Assembly (NCBI GenBank): GCA_964034945.1
Contig: OZ035960.1
Coordinates: 91,229,848 to 91,293,847 of the forward strand
From: Chrysopilus asiliformis
Taxonomy: Eukaryota; Arthropoda; Insecta; Diptera; Rhagionidae
DNA: 64,000 bases
Direction of reading: 5' to 3'
Made by a program: the position numbers and the translations under genes. Of this stretch, positions 10,501 to 25,517 are shown piece by piece (position 1 is the first letter of the stretch; each line of letters opens with the position of its first letter). The notes under the pieces are model-generated. The model saw only the letters and a program-made list of their open reading frames with translations. It was not told where the DNA came from and ran no database searches.

Positions 10501-10996
10501 TTAAAATTTGACATTTTCAGATGATTCACTTCGGTTAATTTACTGTCTACGTGAAAATAAAGTTTTAAGAGTCTGGATAGACAAACTCGATTTAGTGGAA
10601 AACTCTCGTCAAAATTTGTCGACTTATGAATTAAGTATCCATTCTCTTGATCCCCTACAGTTCTTTTCATGTGATGGAATAATAAATCTAGCAAAGATTT
10701 TATCGTATCATGTAAAAGACAATTTTATGGCACATTATAATTTAATTCAAAATTATATCAAATCTCATAATAGCATCTTTAGATCGCCAAGGTAATGACA
10801 ATACATTTCATTCTTTTATTTCCTTAAACAACAATACTTTATTTGTAGTATCTCAAGCTTTTCAAGTATGCTTGAAAAGAATTCAAATATGTATGGAATA
10901 TGCAAGGAAGGAATTTATCGTTTAAATACAGGATATACCTGGAACAACATTTTGAAATGCGATTTTGAGGGAGCAAGTATCACTTCACTTGAATAA
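7515..10996 (+). CDS. BTB-BACK-kelch protein (kelch-like family), 530 aa, seven exons
   Basis: Exons are 7515-7592, 7663-7759, 7828-8073, 9648-9748, 9813-10464, 10521-10791 and 10849-10996. All introns are GT-AG, phases join, and the total is 1593 nt including TAA. The start is the first ATG (MEVIEIDNSAKHSIVFRGKL). Residues about 25-110 form a BTB/POZ fold (CDVQLKVQDTLIPAHKIILA, then SIVNYIYTGKL). BACK follows (VVKFFTNIVKYIPKNSAEKV), and degenerate kelch repeats fill the rest (NSGIFVFGGRMNGEY, HIFDPTTDEWSTIPF, GKIYLFGRK). Family members act as substrate adaptors of cullin-3 ubiquitin ligases; that role is inferred from architecture, and the substrate is unknown. The kelch blades are poorly conserved, so this is a diverged, probably lineage-specific paralogue. 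Exon 4/5 joining (donor at 9749) is the least certain junction. Intron 3 is packed with repeats. Confidence 0.9.
8205..8323. repeat. 53-bp-arm foldback inside intron 3 of the kelch-like gene
   Basis: The arms 8205-8257 and 8271-8323 are reverse complements with two mismatches in 53. The arms carry TAATCGTAACGATT and end inward with (GTT)n/(AAC)n. The loop is 13 bases. Being in a sense-strand intron, it would form a hairpin in the pre-mRNA. Confidence 0.9.
8340..8650. repeat. Fragment of abundant interspersed family R2
   Basis: Contains the recurring blocks CTTTCTGTCTGTCAGTCTGTG, TTTCTCGAAAACTAACGG and GGAGACAATAAAATTT-type motifs also found (often inverted) at 9240-9625, 34200-34640, 44390-44646, 46640-46830, 56180-56940 and 61370-61740. 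Function unknown; no TIR or coding sequence recognised. Confidence 0.65.
8660..9225. repeat. Interspersed repeat family R1, near-full copy
   Basis: Runs from ACATAACAAAAGCTATAATT to TTTCACCATACGGGTA and is matched end to end by 38000-38520, and in reverse by 54216-54660. It has short inverted ends (ACCCGTATGGT near the left, ACCATACGGGT at the right) and an internal (GACAGACGGACG)n tract that gives spurious PSVRLSVCPS-type frames. No transposase is seen; probably non-autonomous. Confidence 0.75.
9240..9625. repeat. Interspersed family R2 copy in intron 3
   Basis: Shows the R2 blocks GAAAAAAAAACGGTTTTTGC, TTGGGAACTAACGGTTTTTC and, at the right edge, GTAGATTTTGTATAAGAAAG. It ends about 20 bp before the exon-4 acceptor region, so the repeat is close to the splice site. 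Confidence 0.65.
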
Positions 10997-11105
10997 TATC
11001 ATTTGACTTTATTTTTCGTAAGGTTGTTCTTTTTATAACGTATTTTTCCAGGACAAGACAAAATTAAATATCTGGTGTGAACAATGTTTCAAGATATTGT
11101 GTTTA

Positions 11106-11111
11106 AATAAA
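11106..11111 (+). terminator. Candidate poly(A) signal of the kelch-like gene
   Basis: AATAAA lies 110 nt after the stop codon at 10994-10996. It is the first canonical hexamer downstream and precedes the first MITE at 11214, so the 3' UTR is probably short. Confidence 0.55.
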
Positions 11112-11213
11112 AATAACAATTGTAAGGATTCTTTTATCTTAAACATTTCTCCCATACAGCAACATTCCTGGGTTGCTAGCCTAAGATTTACTTTCCAATA
11201 AATTGTTAGTTAA

Positions 11214-11440
11214 CTCTTCTATTATGTTCGGGTTATTTCATGACCCAACGAAATTTAAACATTTTGTGAGTTCAAATTTCTTTTGAACAGTGGAGCACAC
11301 AGTGAAACACTTATTGCGAAGATCATGTATAAATTGTAATTTACGATTATTTTGTATGCATTATACGGTGAAATACACGTGGGTCATTTTATGACCCCAA
11401 ACATACTATTTATGTGTATTTTTTGAACATAATAGAAGGG
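11214..11440. mobile_element. piggyBac-type MITE (227 bp)
   Basis: Flanked by TTAA at 11210-11213 and 11441-11444. The inverted ends are C(T/C)CTTCTATTATGTTC, followed inward by a GTCATGACCC / GGGTCATTTTATGACC theme. TTAA duplications and ends beginning CCC fit the piggyBac superfamily. Non-coding. Confidence 0.75.
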
Positions 11441-11444
11441 TTAA

Positions 11445-11979
11445 CAGAAAATATCAGCAAAAGCACCAATTAGATAAAAGATGCCGACTTACGATAAAAT
11501 GCTAAAATTTCTATCAAGTTTTTTTTTTATCGAAAATCATTTGCAATAAATTAGGTAAATTTTTTTTATGTCAAAAAACAAAAATTGAGAAGAAATAAAA
11601 ATAGCGAGTAACAGTAAAACGCAAAGTTGTAGGGATCCTTATTTTGTTAATTTTATCTCAAAAATAGCACCAGTAAAAAGTCAATTCCCCTTATTGCGAT
11701 TTTCGTAATAGCTGTGGATGACTTTTTAGCGGTGATATTTTTGAGATGAAATTAAGAAAATTAGGATTTTCATCAAAAGTTGATATTATTGTCCCATTCC
11801 AGGACGAAATATCCCTGTTAAGTGGCTCTAATGGCCTGAAGATGGACCGTTGACGTTTTCTTAGCACCCTTGCTTGTACCCACTTCCTCTAGAGCGATTA
11901 TAAAATACTAGTGTGGCCACCATTTAAATTTTCAAATTTTTGGTAATTATCACATTTGAATGAAAAAGGTTTTAATCGA
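11445..11979. other. Gene-free stretch with an R2-like fragment
   Basis: No coding region. The segment near 11770-11830 (AAAAGTTGATATTATTGTCC, CCATTCCAGGAC) matches the inner part of the R2 copy at 56790-56830. Nothing else is recognised. Confidence 0.45.
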
Positions 11980-11983
11980 TTAA

Positions 11984-12109
11984 CCCTTTAATGGACAATG
12001 ACGTGTATACACGACATGTTACTGGTGGGATATGATGTGTATAGCTGTCATATCGGCTACACGTCAAAGTGTCCATCGTCATTTTATTAAAAGTGCGTCC
12101 GCGAAAGGG
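11984..12109. mobile_element. piggyBac-type MITE (126 bp)
   Basis: Flanked by TTAA at 11980-11983 and 12110-12113. The ends are CCCTTTAATGGAC and, inverted, CCCTTTCGCGGAC, with inner complementary blocks GACGTGTA / TACACGTC. Same TTAACCCTT terminus as the 60-bp element at 18311. Non-coding. Confidence 0.75.
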
Positions 12110-12602
12110 TTAATTTAAGTACTGTTTTCATGAAGGGCTTAAAACATTTAAATAAAAGCAATTCTTTAAACAAATGGAACCAAAATTGATTTTTCCAACA
12201 AAATTTTCGAAGTAAGTCAGTTCGAAAAATGGCGGCACTCTAGTTTTATAGAGTCAGTCTAATCTCCTCAATCCAGGATTTGATTTTCGGTGGATTTTTT
12301 TTATGTTGTCTGTTCCAACAAATATTTAACTGAAGCTTTTTAATAAATCCTCAATAAACATCTAAAGGTAGAAATAAACGCTGCAATTATCGGTACAATC
12401 GTCGGGCCGATTTGCGGTCGCATGCAATAATTGTATCGTGTGTGCGCATGAAATGACGGTTGTATGCGATATCGCACGGTCGTACGTAGCTGAGCCAAAA
12501 CCTGCGGTCGCATGCGACAGATTGTATCGATTGTAGTCTGCCATGGGACCGTTGGTACGATATTATTATTTGACAACTGTTGTGCGCTGTGCTTGGAGAG
12601 AT

Positions 12603-13301
12603 ATTTACTAATAAAAAATGGTGTCGATAAACAAAAGGATTTTTTGATTGGATTTATTGAAAAATATCGGTCGTTTCCGTGTTTATGGGATGTTTTTTTG
12701 CAAAGAATATTCTAATAAAATTATTAGGGAAGAAGCTCTGCAAGTTCTTGCCGAGATGTCCAAGGAAATTTACCCACAAGCAAATAAAGATTTTGTGCGG
12801 AAAAGTGTCGCAAATATGCGTACCTCATTTAGTCGTGAATTTAAGAAAATTCAAAAATCAAACCACACCGGATGTGGTATAGAGGACGTATATAAAACGA
12901 CCTTGTGGTATTGCGAGAACCTCCTTTTCTTGAAAGATGGTGAAATCGCTAGAGAGGGAAATTCGACCTTGTCTGAAATTCAAAGTGCATGCGAAAACAT
13001 TGATACAACAGAGGTACGTTATACACCTTTAAACTGTATCTTTTTATTTCAATTAAATCCATTTTTAGGAATATATTTTACCGCCTTTTACTCCAAATGA
13101 CTCCGTCTGGAGCTCTGGTCCTTCTTCATCTTGCTCGACACCAAAACCTAAAAAACCTACTTTAGCGCAGCAACAAAAGACTTTTTTTTAGAAAAAGTAA
13201 GTGCATATATGGAGAAACAAGACGACGACAAAGTAGAAGACGATTTTGATGTTCTCGGCAAACGAATTGCTGTACATTTTAAAAGCATGGAATCAATGTA
13301 G
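12603..13301 (+). pseudogene. MADF (Myb/SANT-like) accessory protein of Harbinger element
   Basis: The frame reads DKQKDFLIGFIEKYRSF, CLWDV, then KEYSNKIIREEALQVLAEMS, DFVRKSVANMRTSF and TTLWYCENLLFL, the classical MADF pattern. A GT-AG intron (13014-13068) joins ENIDTTE to EYILPPFTPNDSVW, and the C-terminus ends IAVHFKSMESM. In Harbinger elements this second protein binds DNA and helps bring the transposase to the ends. Two one-base frame errors break the gene, both in T homopolymers (T7 near 12692-12698 and T8 near 13182-13189); otherwise it would be continuous. They may be real mutations or assembly errors. Confidence 0.8.
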
Positions 13302-13349
13302 CTACATATTTACTAATAGACAATAAATAAAAATAAATTCAAAATTAAT

Positions 13350-13735
13350 TTAGTTTTCATCAACTAAACCGCACATTTTATTTTGAAATGGAACTTTTGC
13401 TTCATAATTATAATATTCTTTTAATTTATTTCTTATTTCTTTCCCGCAGTTTGAAGGTTTTGCAGAATTTGTTCTACTAAGAGAAAACAATTCCTGTTGT
13501 TGACGCCAGGTGCCCGGAATTACGATGCCATTGTCCAAATCTTCTGCCATTGTCCAAATGCGAATTGCTCATTTGTCATACGTAGATAGTTTCGATAATC
13601 TTCGGGTTCTGTGGCACATAATTTTTTCACAAGCCCAAGATCAGAATACAAAGGCCTTTCCAGAAGCCAATCTTTCACCCACTTTCTTTTTCGTTTTTTC
13701 TCGGTATTTAAAGTTAGAACGACACCACTAACCAT
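13350..13735 (-). pseudogene. PIF/Harbinger transposase with catalytic core deleted
   Basis: Reading the minus strand, the N-terminal part KRKWVKDWLLERPLYSDLG ... EDYRNYLRMTNEQF is the conserved HARBI1-type leader. The frame then jumps to the family's C-terminal tail, AEDLDNGIVIPGTWRQQQ ... NKLKEYYNYEAKVPFQ. The DDE nuclease between them (normally about 200 residues) is absent. At the junction, ATTTGGACAATGGC is present twice five bases apart, which looks like a repair scar. Not functional. Confidence 0.82.
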
Positions 13736-14169
13736 TAAAATAAAATTTTTTTACGTAGATTTGACATTTTCTTTATGCAATGCTCGAAGTCTACTGATTA
13801 GAAAAATTTGTTCGATCAAAATCGCAAGTAAATCGTATCGTGTGTGTGCTGTGTACAACCGTCGGCCCGATATCGGTACAACACAAGTCGGTACGACCAT
13901 CGCAGCGTTTATTTCTACCTTAAGTCAAAGCACAGAAATCGGCCGACTCGGAAAACCGTTGACAGTTCGAAAAGTTTCGAAATGGCCAAAGTTAATTTTT
14001 GTTTGTTTTCATAAAAAGATGTTCAAAGCTAACCACAAAATAGTACAATGTTTTTGTTTATATTTACTGTAATTTTTATGCGGTACTAATATTGCAGTTG
14101 TTAAATTCAGTCATTATGGTCGAACTCCATAATGTGATGTCACAATCAGCTTGACCCTCCCTTGTCTTG

Positions 14170-14312
14170 CTTCTGCTCGCTAGGAAATGTTTTTCAAGCA
14201 ATAAACTGCCGCAATGTCTTTCGCCAGAGGTTTCGGTCGCGTGTCAATGTCCTCCAGCTTTGCATCCCAATTATCTTCGTGTCCTGGTCAACGCCAGTGT
14301 CATCTGAGGTTG
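14170..14312 (-). mobile_element. RTE-like non-LTR fragment, C-terminal end
   Basis: Minus-strand translation gives WRTLTRDRNLWRKTLRQ, the C-terminal motif of RTE/craniofacial-type reverse transcriptases. It matches 48380-48505 closely in nucleotide sequence. The matching continuation of the 48-kb copy is found 1.8 kb away at 16128, on the far side of the CR1-like element, so this copy has been split. Confidence 0.7.
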
Positions 14313-14340
14313 TGTCTTCCTCGTCGCTTTGTTGTTAATA

Positions 14341-16114
14341 ACCTACCATTTGTGATAATGAAGTGGTTGTCGATCCCGTTGGTAAGGCGAACGTTTTAGC
14401 CGCGAAATTCGCAGCTAACTCATGTCTCCCGGAATCCAACCAATTACCGCCCCAACCCACCATCTCTGAGATTGTCTCTCCAAAAATTTCCATCCGCAAA
14501 AGACAAATAGCTAAAATTCTGCAGAGGATTGACGTAAACAAATCCACAGGACCCGACGGCATTCCCCCCCATGTTTTGAAAAAATGTGCCGTCACCTTAG
14601 CTGGACCTCTTCGCTCCCTTTTTCACCTTAGCTTCTGTAAGGGGATTTATCCCTCTTCTTGGAAAGCAGCTAATGTCCAGCCCATTCCCAAAAAAGGTGA
14701 CAAATGCGACCCCTCTAATTATAGACCCATAGCTCTGACTTCTGTACTTGCCAAGGTTATGGAGACTTTAAAATACCAAAATTATAAATTTTTTAGAGCG
14801 CAATAATTTAATCAACGATCGCCAATATGGCTTTCGCGCGCGCCGCTCCACAGGCGATCTTTTGGTCTGCTTGACCGAGCGTTGGAGTAAAAGTCTCCAT
14901 AATTTGGGCGAATCAAAAACAATAGCATTGGACATCTCCAAAGCTTTCGACCGTGTTTGGCATAAAGCTTTGGTGGCAAAGATACGAGCTATTGGTCTAA
15001 ACCCTGCGATTTCCAAATGGATTGAGAGCTCCCTTTCTGACCGTTCAATACGGGTTGTATTGGACGGTTATAAGTCTGATTTCTTCAAAATTAACTCTGG
15101 TGTCCCTCAAGGCTCAGTTTTAGCTCCTACGCTTTTCTTAATATTTATTAATGATCTATTATCTCTCACTCTCAATCCGCTTTACTGTTTCGCTGATGAC
15201 AGCTCCCTTGACGCCTCCTACCATTTCAGCTCACCTGCAGAATCGAACGCCATTGCAGTTCGATCGAAACGCAGTGAGCAAATTAGATCTTTGAATTCTG
15301 ACTTAAACACAATTCTGGCTTGGGGCAGAATCAACCATGTGGAATTCAACGCATCTAAAACCCAATCAATGCTGTTATCGATGAAATGCGAAAAAAAACC
15401 CCGAAACGGTCGAATTTATGAGTGAGTCCATTAGTGACTCAAAAAACATCAGAATGTTGGGCGTCGAAATAAATGAGAAGCTTCAATGGAGTGATCATAT
15501 TTTCAAAATAGCAAAGGAAGCATCACAGTGCCTAGGCTTCCTGGGACGATGCAAAAAATATTTCGCACCAGTCGACGTCCTAAACATTTACAAAACCTAC
15601 ATTCGACCGAGACTCGAGTACAATTCGCATATTTGGGCTGGAGCCCCAAAAACTGTCCTGCAACTGCTGGACCGAATTCAAAAACGTGCGATCCGACTGA
15701 TTGGAGACAAGTCTTTGACAGATTCACTACCGTCTCTCGAGCATCGTCGCTCTGTTGGGGTACTCAGCATATTCTATAGATATTTCCATGGGAAATGTTC
15801 CACCGAAATTTCCCAACTTATTCCTCCACGGTATATTTTCCCTAGATCCTCTCGTGCAGCTGCACGTGCGCACGACTTCTTCCTTGAGCCTCCCCGCTTT
15901 CGTACAGTAAAGTTTAGGGGTTCCTTCATTCCGCGAACAACAAGACTTTGGAACAATTTACCATCCGAGGTGTTCCCCCCGGACTATAACCCGCAGAAGT
16001 TCAAGGAGAACATACATCGGCATCTCCTTTTGTCCTTCCGACCATCCCGAGCTGTGCTTCGGCATTAAATGGTCTTCCCCTAAGCTCTGGCTGGATCTAT
16101 AAAAAAAAAAAAAA
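14341..16114 (+). mobile_element. CR1/Jockey-like non-LTR retrotransposon, 5'-truncated, with A tail
   Basis: The reverse transcriptase is readable in pieces: DVNKSTGPDGIPPHVLKKC, PIPKKGDKCDPSNYRPIALT, RQYGFRARRSTGDLLV, ALDISKAFDRVWHKAL, NSGVPQGSVLAPTLFLIFIN, YCFADDSSL (catalytic ADD), NIRMLGVEINEKLQWSDHI and PRLEYNSHIWAGAP. The conserved tail NLPSEVFPPDYNPQKF ends at a TAA near 16066. A 14-A tail (16101-16114) closes it. The endonuclease and first ORF are missing. Frames shift near 14790 and within an A8 run near 15390, so it is dead. No RNase H follows. Clade assignment is tentative. Confidence 0.88.
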
Positions 16115-16127
16115 TAGAACTTTCCGA

Positions 16128-16320
16128 GCCGGGTCACTTTCACTCATTCGAGTGCCATGACCAGCCCACCGAAATCTGTTGCTTAGTACCCAAGTCTCAG
16201 AGGAATACACGAGGACTGGCAGGATCAGGGTCCTGTACAGGTGCAGTTTCGTTATTATTGTTAGGTTTTAAGACCTCAAGAGTTTTGAAAAGCTGTAGTA
16301 GGTTTTGCTGGCTTTAATTC
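16128..16320 (-). mobile_element. RTE-like non-LTR fragment (second half of split copy)
   Basis: Minus-strand reading includes the RWAGHG motif (the RWAGHV-type signature of RTE/craniofacial elements) preceded by a KLYLYRTLILPVL-like segment. At nucleotide level it is about 90% identical by eye to 48506-48690. It continues the fragment at 14170-14312. Confidence 0.72.
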
Positions 16321-16379
16321 CGCCTAGGACGGTCTCAAGCACGGCTAGAAAAGGAGGAGGGTAGCTGCGGGGTGAACCA

Positions 16380-16925
16380 GTTCAGGGTAGATCCCGACCG
16401 TTTTGGTGGATAGACTTTATGTCGAGATAGTAGACCAGGATTGCAACTGCTGGACTTACCAAGTCCCTTCGGGATCCAACAGGGTGTGCAGCGTAAAAAC
16501 AAGAAGAGGTTAGTCTCTTCCAAGTAAGGTTGGCGCAGGGCTGATAACCTTGCCTGTAAAATACTACTATCAGGGAAGCCGACAATAGCCTCGGAACGGC
16601 AACGACCCAGGCAACGAACACGGAATAATGATTTACGAATTTTCTCATGGAACGTACGAGCTAGACCTTTATAGCAATTAGCCGATACCCTGTCCCAATA
16701 TAGAGCCGATATCACCGCATTGCAGGAGATGAGATGAACAGGAAGTGGTGTTTTACAGAAGCGCAGATATAATCTCTATTTTAGCGGCCATGCAAAACAC
16801 CACATGCTCAGAGTAGGCTTTCTAGTCGGTAACCGAATCAAGTCTACTGTTATCGGATTCGAAGTTGTATCGGGAGCAATAACCATTTCCAAAACATTTA
16901 AAATTGAACGCCACGTACATTGAAA
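16380..16925 (+). mobile_element. RTE-like element, 5' leader and start of endonuclease
   Basis: Plus-strand reading from about 16615 gives NNDLRIFSWNVRA, YRADITALQEMR, TGSGVLQKRRYNLYFSGHAK and RVGFLVGNRIKSTVIGFEVV, the N-terminus of an apurinic-like endonuclease (catalytic Glu in QEM) in RTE-type polyproteins. One in-frame stop (TGA after QEMR, inside what should be MRW) fits a TGG-to-TGA change; a TAG follows RARPL. The upstream 16380-16610 part is a G/C-richer untranslated leader. The element is cut off at about 16925. It abuts a 3' piece in opposite orientation, so the locus is rearranged. Confidence 0.75.
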
Positions 16926-17175
16926 TTGGTCTTTTCTCAGCTTTAAAAGAGGAAATTGAAATATTTTAATAATTAGCAAACGGTCAGACTACTAAAAATT
17001 ATTTAAAATGGTAAAAAGAATTGCCAAATTTTTAATTTCATAATTATTTCTTGTTTTTTGCTAACTTATACGTATCTTTTTATGCTATTGAAATGTAACT
17101 TAAATGAAGATCTCTAAAAATATAGAAGGAAATGATTCCGCTTTGACATTAGAATATCGAGAAGATTTATTGATT

Positions 17176-22344
<5,169 letters not shown>

Positions 22345-22952
22345 TTTGACGGAGTCTCAAAGCCAGTGACGAAAAATCGTCGAGAACGAAAACCGTTCGC
22401 TCCTACTTTGGCGTTTCTATTTTGACTTAAAATTGGGGTTGCAGTTTTCACAGAATTTCATGTCGCGAAGGATTGCAAGATTATTTTTTTTTGGCGGTGT
22501 GACCAGAATAATTTGTTGGAAAAATATGGCTCTCGAGTGTCGTCGGCTTTAGAACAAACTGATGCGTTTAGTACAAAATTTGGTTTTTGATCTAAACAAA
22601 AATCACGAAGAAAATGGCGCCCCTCGTGGTCAAAGAAGGAACCACGATGTTACCAGATTGATGGAAAATTCTCCGATGAGAAAATTTGAATTAAATTTTT
22701 CTGCAAAATAAATTTTTTTAAATTAACTTTCATGTCACACATTTTGAGCAGTTTTTCTTTCAATTAGAAGGTAAAAAATTTTTTTGGGTGTAGTCAAAAT
22801 ATAAAAAATAATTTTACGTTTGACCTCAAAAATAAAAGCAAGATAAAATTTCATGTAAAAACATTTTTTTAAATTTGATTATTTTTAGTCATTTTGTATT
22901 TGATTAGTATAACTAAAAGTTCAAAATGTCGTTTTTTTAGTCTTTGAATATA
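22345..22952. promoter_or_regulatory. 5' flank of the ZAD gene, no gene recognised
   Basis: This is the sequence upstream of the minus-strand start codon at 22344. The first 200 bases have mixed composition (GAAAAATCGTCGAGAACGAA near 22370) and the rest is AT-rich. No TATA box can be assigned with confidence. A CAAAAATAAAAGCAAGATAA block near 22827 is a fragment of the small hairpin element seen at 26914-27002. The distal end is cut by the Tc1 insertion. Confidence 0.4.
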
Positions 22953-23070
22953 CAGCCTTGGCCAAAAGTATTGAGGACCCATGATATATGGCAAAATAAC
23001 CGTTATATTTAGATGGAGTCAAATAAAAATAGTTTTAGTAGAAGTTAATCGTTTATTGTATGATAAAAAT

Positions 23071-25269
23071 TTAATATTTTGTGGGGCCACCCTTCGCCTT
23101 TATAACGGCAGCGACCCTCTTAGGCATGGATGCGACGAGTTTCTTAAATCCGGAGACTGCGAAGGCCACTCTAAAACATCGACGCAATTTGCTTCAAACC
23201 AATTCTTTGTTTCGGTGGATTTATGGAATGGTGCGTTGTCTTGCTGAAACTTTACGCCATCCATGTTTGTATCTCCAAAAATGCATGAAAACGACGCCAT
23301 AAGTGTAGTTTTGAGCACATCTATGTATTTTTTGGAGTTCATTTTGCCTTCACATACGAACATTTCACCAACTCCAGATCCAGCCATGCAGCCCCAAACC
23401 ATTATGCTGCCACCCCCGTATTTTACGGTTGGTACAACACGATGCACCGGGTGTCCCGAAAACCTAAAAAATAATGAAAAAATATGATTTGTAAACCGTT
23501 GGATTTTACTACACTTCACATATTTATCGGGTCGAAAATAATGTTTTTCTACAGAAAAAGGAATTATTTTACTCCCCTGAAAGTTTGATTCGTCCGAGTC
23601 CGACCATAGAATATTTGACCAATCTTGCTCGGTTAAACTTTTGTGTTTTAGAGCCCATTGGAAGTGAGCCTTTTTGTTTTTTTCGGAAAGCCACGACTTC
23701 TTCCTGGCTTTGCAGCCTTTTAGATCAGCTTTCTGCAGTCTTCTTCGTGTCGTCCTGGCAGATATTGGCTTTTTAATTGTTACTGAAAAATCAGCACAGC
23801 GAGCTCGAAAGACGTTTTTCTCCTATTTTTCAGTGAATCCCTTACTAATATTCTGTCTTCACGATCTATAGTAAGTCGTTTTCGTCCAGATCTGTGTCTA
23901 TTTTTATGCGATCCAGTCTTCTCGAACCGTTCGATAACATATCCCAACTAACAATTTTCGTCTCATAAGACTCTACTAGAGTCTTTTGAGAGTTTTCATA
24001 CAGGGCTATTTCACCCTTGTAGAATGCTACAATTGTTTTATGAGTGGCTCGTGAGGCTTAAATGGCGCACTTATGAGAACTTTTTTTATTTTATAACAAG
24101 ACATCAGTTCTTTTTGTAAGAGTCACGAAAGTCTCACAAGAACACTATTTGAATTCTAATGAGAGTTTATTGATATTCTCATAAAACTTTCATAAAAAGT
24201 ACTTTATGCTTTGCTAAAAAGAGAAGAGTATATAAAAATATCTAGCCGGTTTTATTTTTGAAGAGCTAAAGTAATTATTTGAAGAGTAAAAGTTATTTTT
24301 GAAGTGTTTATTTATTTTCGGATCCGAGTCATGTCTACGTTTGCGTATGATAATATTGTATTAGAATTTCATATGACATAGATTTTAAATTCTATTTTTT
24401 CGGATATATAGACAAAAATTATATGGGGAATGCAATTTTCCTGATAATATAACATATTTTACTTCGAAAAAATGCGAAACCCCTCGAAAAAATCGAAAAA
24501 GTTAGATATATTATAAATCGGAAATATAATATGGAAAAATTAAATTTTTAATATAATTGATCAAACTGTTTCAATTGTTTTAATGCGTTTTTGTTTTTAA
24601 CGATTTTAGGTCCTAATTTACATATATAAGCAGTTTTTGGAATTTCAAAGTTTTACTGTTAAAAAAGATCAAGGAAAAATATGGCGCCTGTTGACGAAGA
24701 TTTATTTTAAGAATAAAATTCTACTAATAAGAACATAAGCTCGCGTTATGCGAGTTCAACTCTTTTATGTCTCATATGAGCATTTTAACAAGTATTTTTA
24801 TACTTAAACTTTTACAAGCGCGTTTTTATGAGAATCATACGAATTAACTGCTCATAACATTTTTATTTAAGATTTAAACTCTTTAAGTGTTAAGACTTTA
24901 TAAAAAATATACAATGAGAACATAAGTTTTTAAAGGCTCGCTACAAGAGTTCAAAAATCGCCTTGCTATAAGGATAAAAGATTCAGTAGCTCTAGTAGCG
25001 TCATACTCTTATAAAAAGAACGCTATCAGAAAAAATTAGAGTGTCATTACAAGAACTATGTTATGAGAGTATCCAGTGTGTTAAGAAAGTTTAATGAGAA
25101 GATTTCAAAATTCGTAAGAGTTTTGGTCTGGAGAGTTTGTTAGTTGGGATTGCACAGCTCGACGCGAACATTTAACGGTTTTAGAAATTTCCACTTGGGA
25201 CTTGCCTTGCTGCTTCAAAAGTTGAATTTCTACCCGCTGTTGCAATGTCAGTTCTCTTTTTTTCGCCAT
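23071..25269 (-). pseudogene. Tc1 transposase, interrupted and catalytically deleted
   Basis: The N-terminus (25269 to 25151) reads MAKKRELTLQQRVEIQLLKQ and VEISKTVKCSRRAVQ, a paired-type helix-turn-helix. After the nested insertion the frame resumes at 23940 with YVIERFEKTGS, then RTTRRRLQKADLKG, WSNILWSD (first catalytic Asp), HRVVPTVKYGGGSIMVWGCM, GVKFQQDNAPFHKS (second Asp) and DVLEWPSQSPDL. The next part should hold NPIENLW with the catalytic Glu, but the sequence jumps, out of frame, to KKLVASMPKRVAAVIKAKGG and the stop at 23071-23073. About 40 residues including Glu are deleted near 23148. Frameshifts and stops elsewhere confirm it is dead. Confidence 0.88.
23943..25148. mobile_element. 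Nested non-coding DNA transposon, 2-bp target duplication
   Basis: Inserted into the Tc1 transposase. Ends are CCCAACTAACAA and its exact inverse, flanked by AT at 23941-23942 and 25149-25150. Removing it with one AT restores SRRAVQYVIERFEKTGS in frame, so the boundaries are secure. The 1206-bp body has no ORF but is crowded with TCATAAGA / TTATGAGA motifs in both orientations (for example 23965, 24000, 24060, 24180, 24770, 25095), likely binding sites of a transposase supplied elsewhere. The superfamily is not assigned: 12-bp CCC-starting TIRs with an AT duplication are unusual. Confidence 0.85.
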
Positions 25270-25517
25270 ATTTACATTAAAATATTTTATTTATTGAAAA
25301 AAATCACTTCAAGGCACTACACAACTATTTGTCTTCACAGCGAGCTGAGAAAGCGAACTAATCGGATATCAAAAAACACCACAAAAGCAAATTTTTAAGG
25401 TTCTAGATGTTTTGTTACTAACCAGCCACTTGATTATTGTTTAAATTTTATTTTTTAGAAGCCGACAAAACTTTAATAAACAATACGATTGATTTGGAGC
25501 ATCAGATTTTGTATATT

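Larger units (their letters stand above)
12366..13920 (+). mobile_element. PIF/Harbinger transposon with both genes, transposase internally deleted
   Basis: Terminal repeats are AGGTAGAAATAAACGCTGC at both ends, followed by more diverged CGGTAC/GTCGGGCCGA blocks. The flanking 3-bp duplication is TAA (12363-12365, 13921-13923), the TWA target typical of PIF/Harbinger. Inside, a plus-strand Myb/SANT-MADF gene and a minus-strand transposase relic converge, matching the usual two-gene plan of the superfamily. The DDE catalytic region of the transposase has been deleted, so the copy cannot move itself. Total 1555 bp. Confidence 0.93.
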
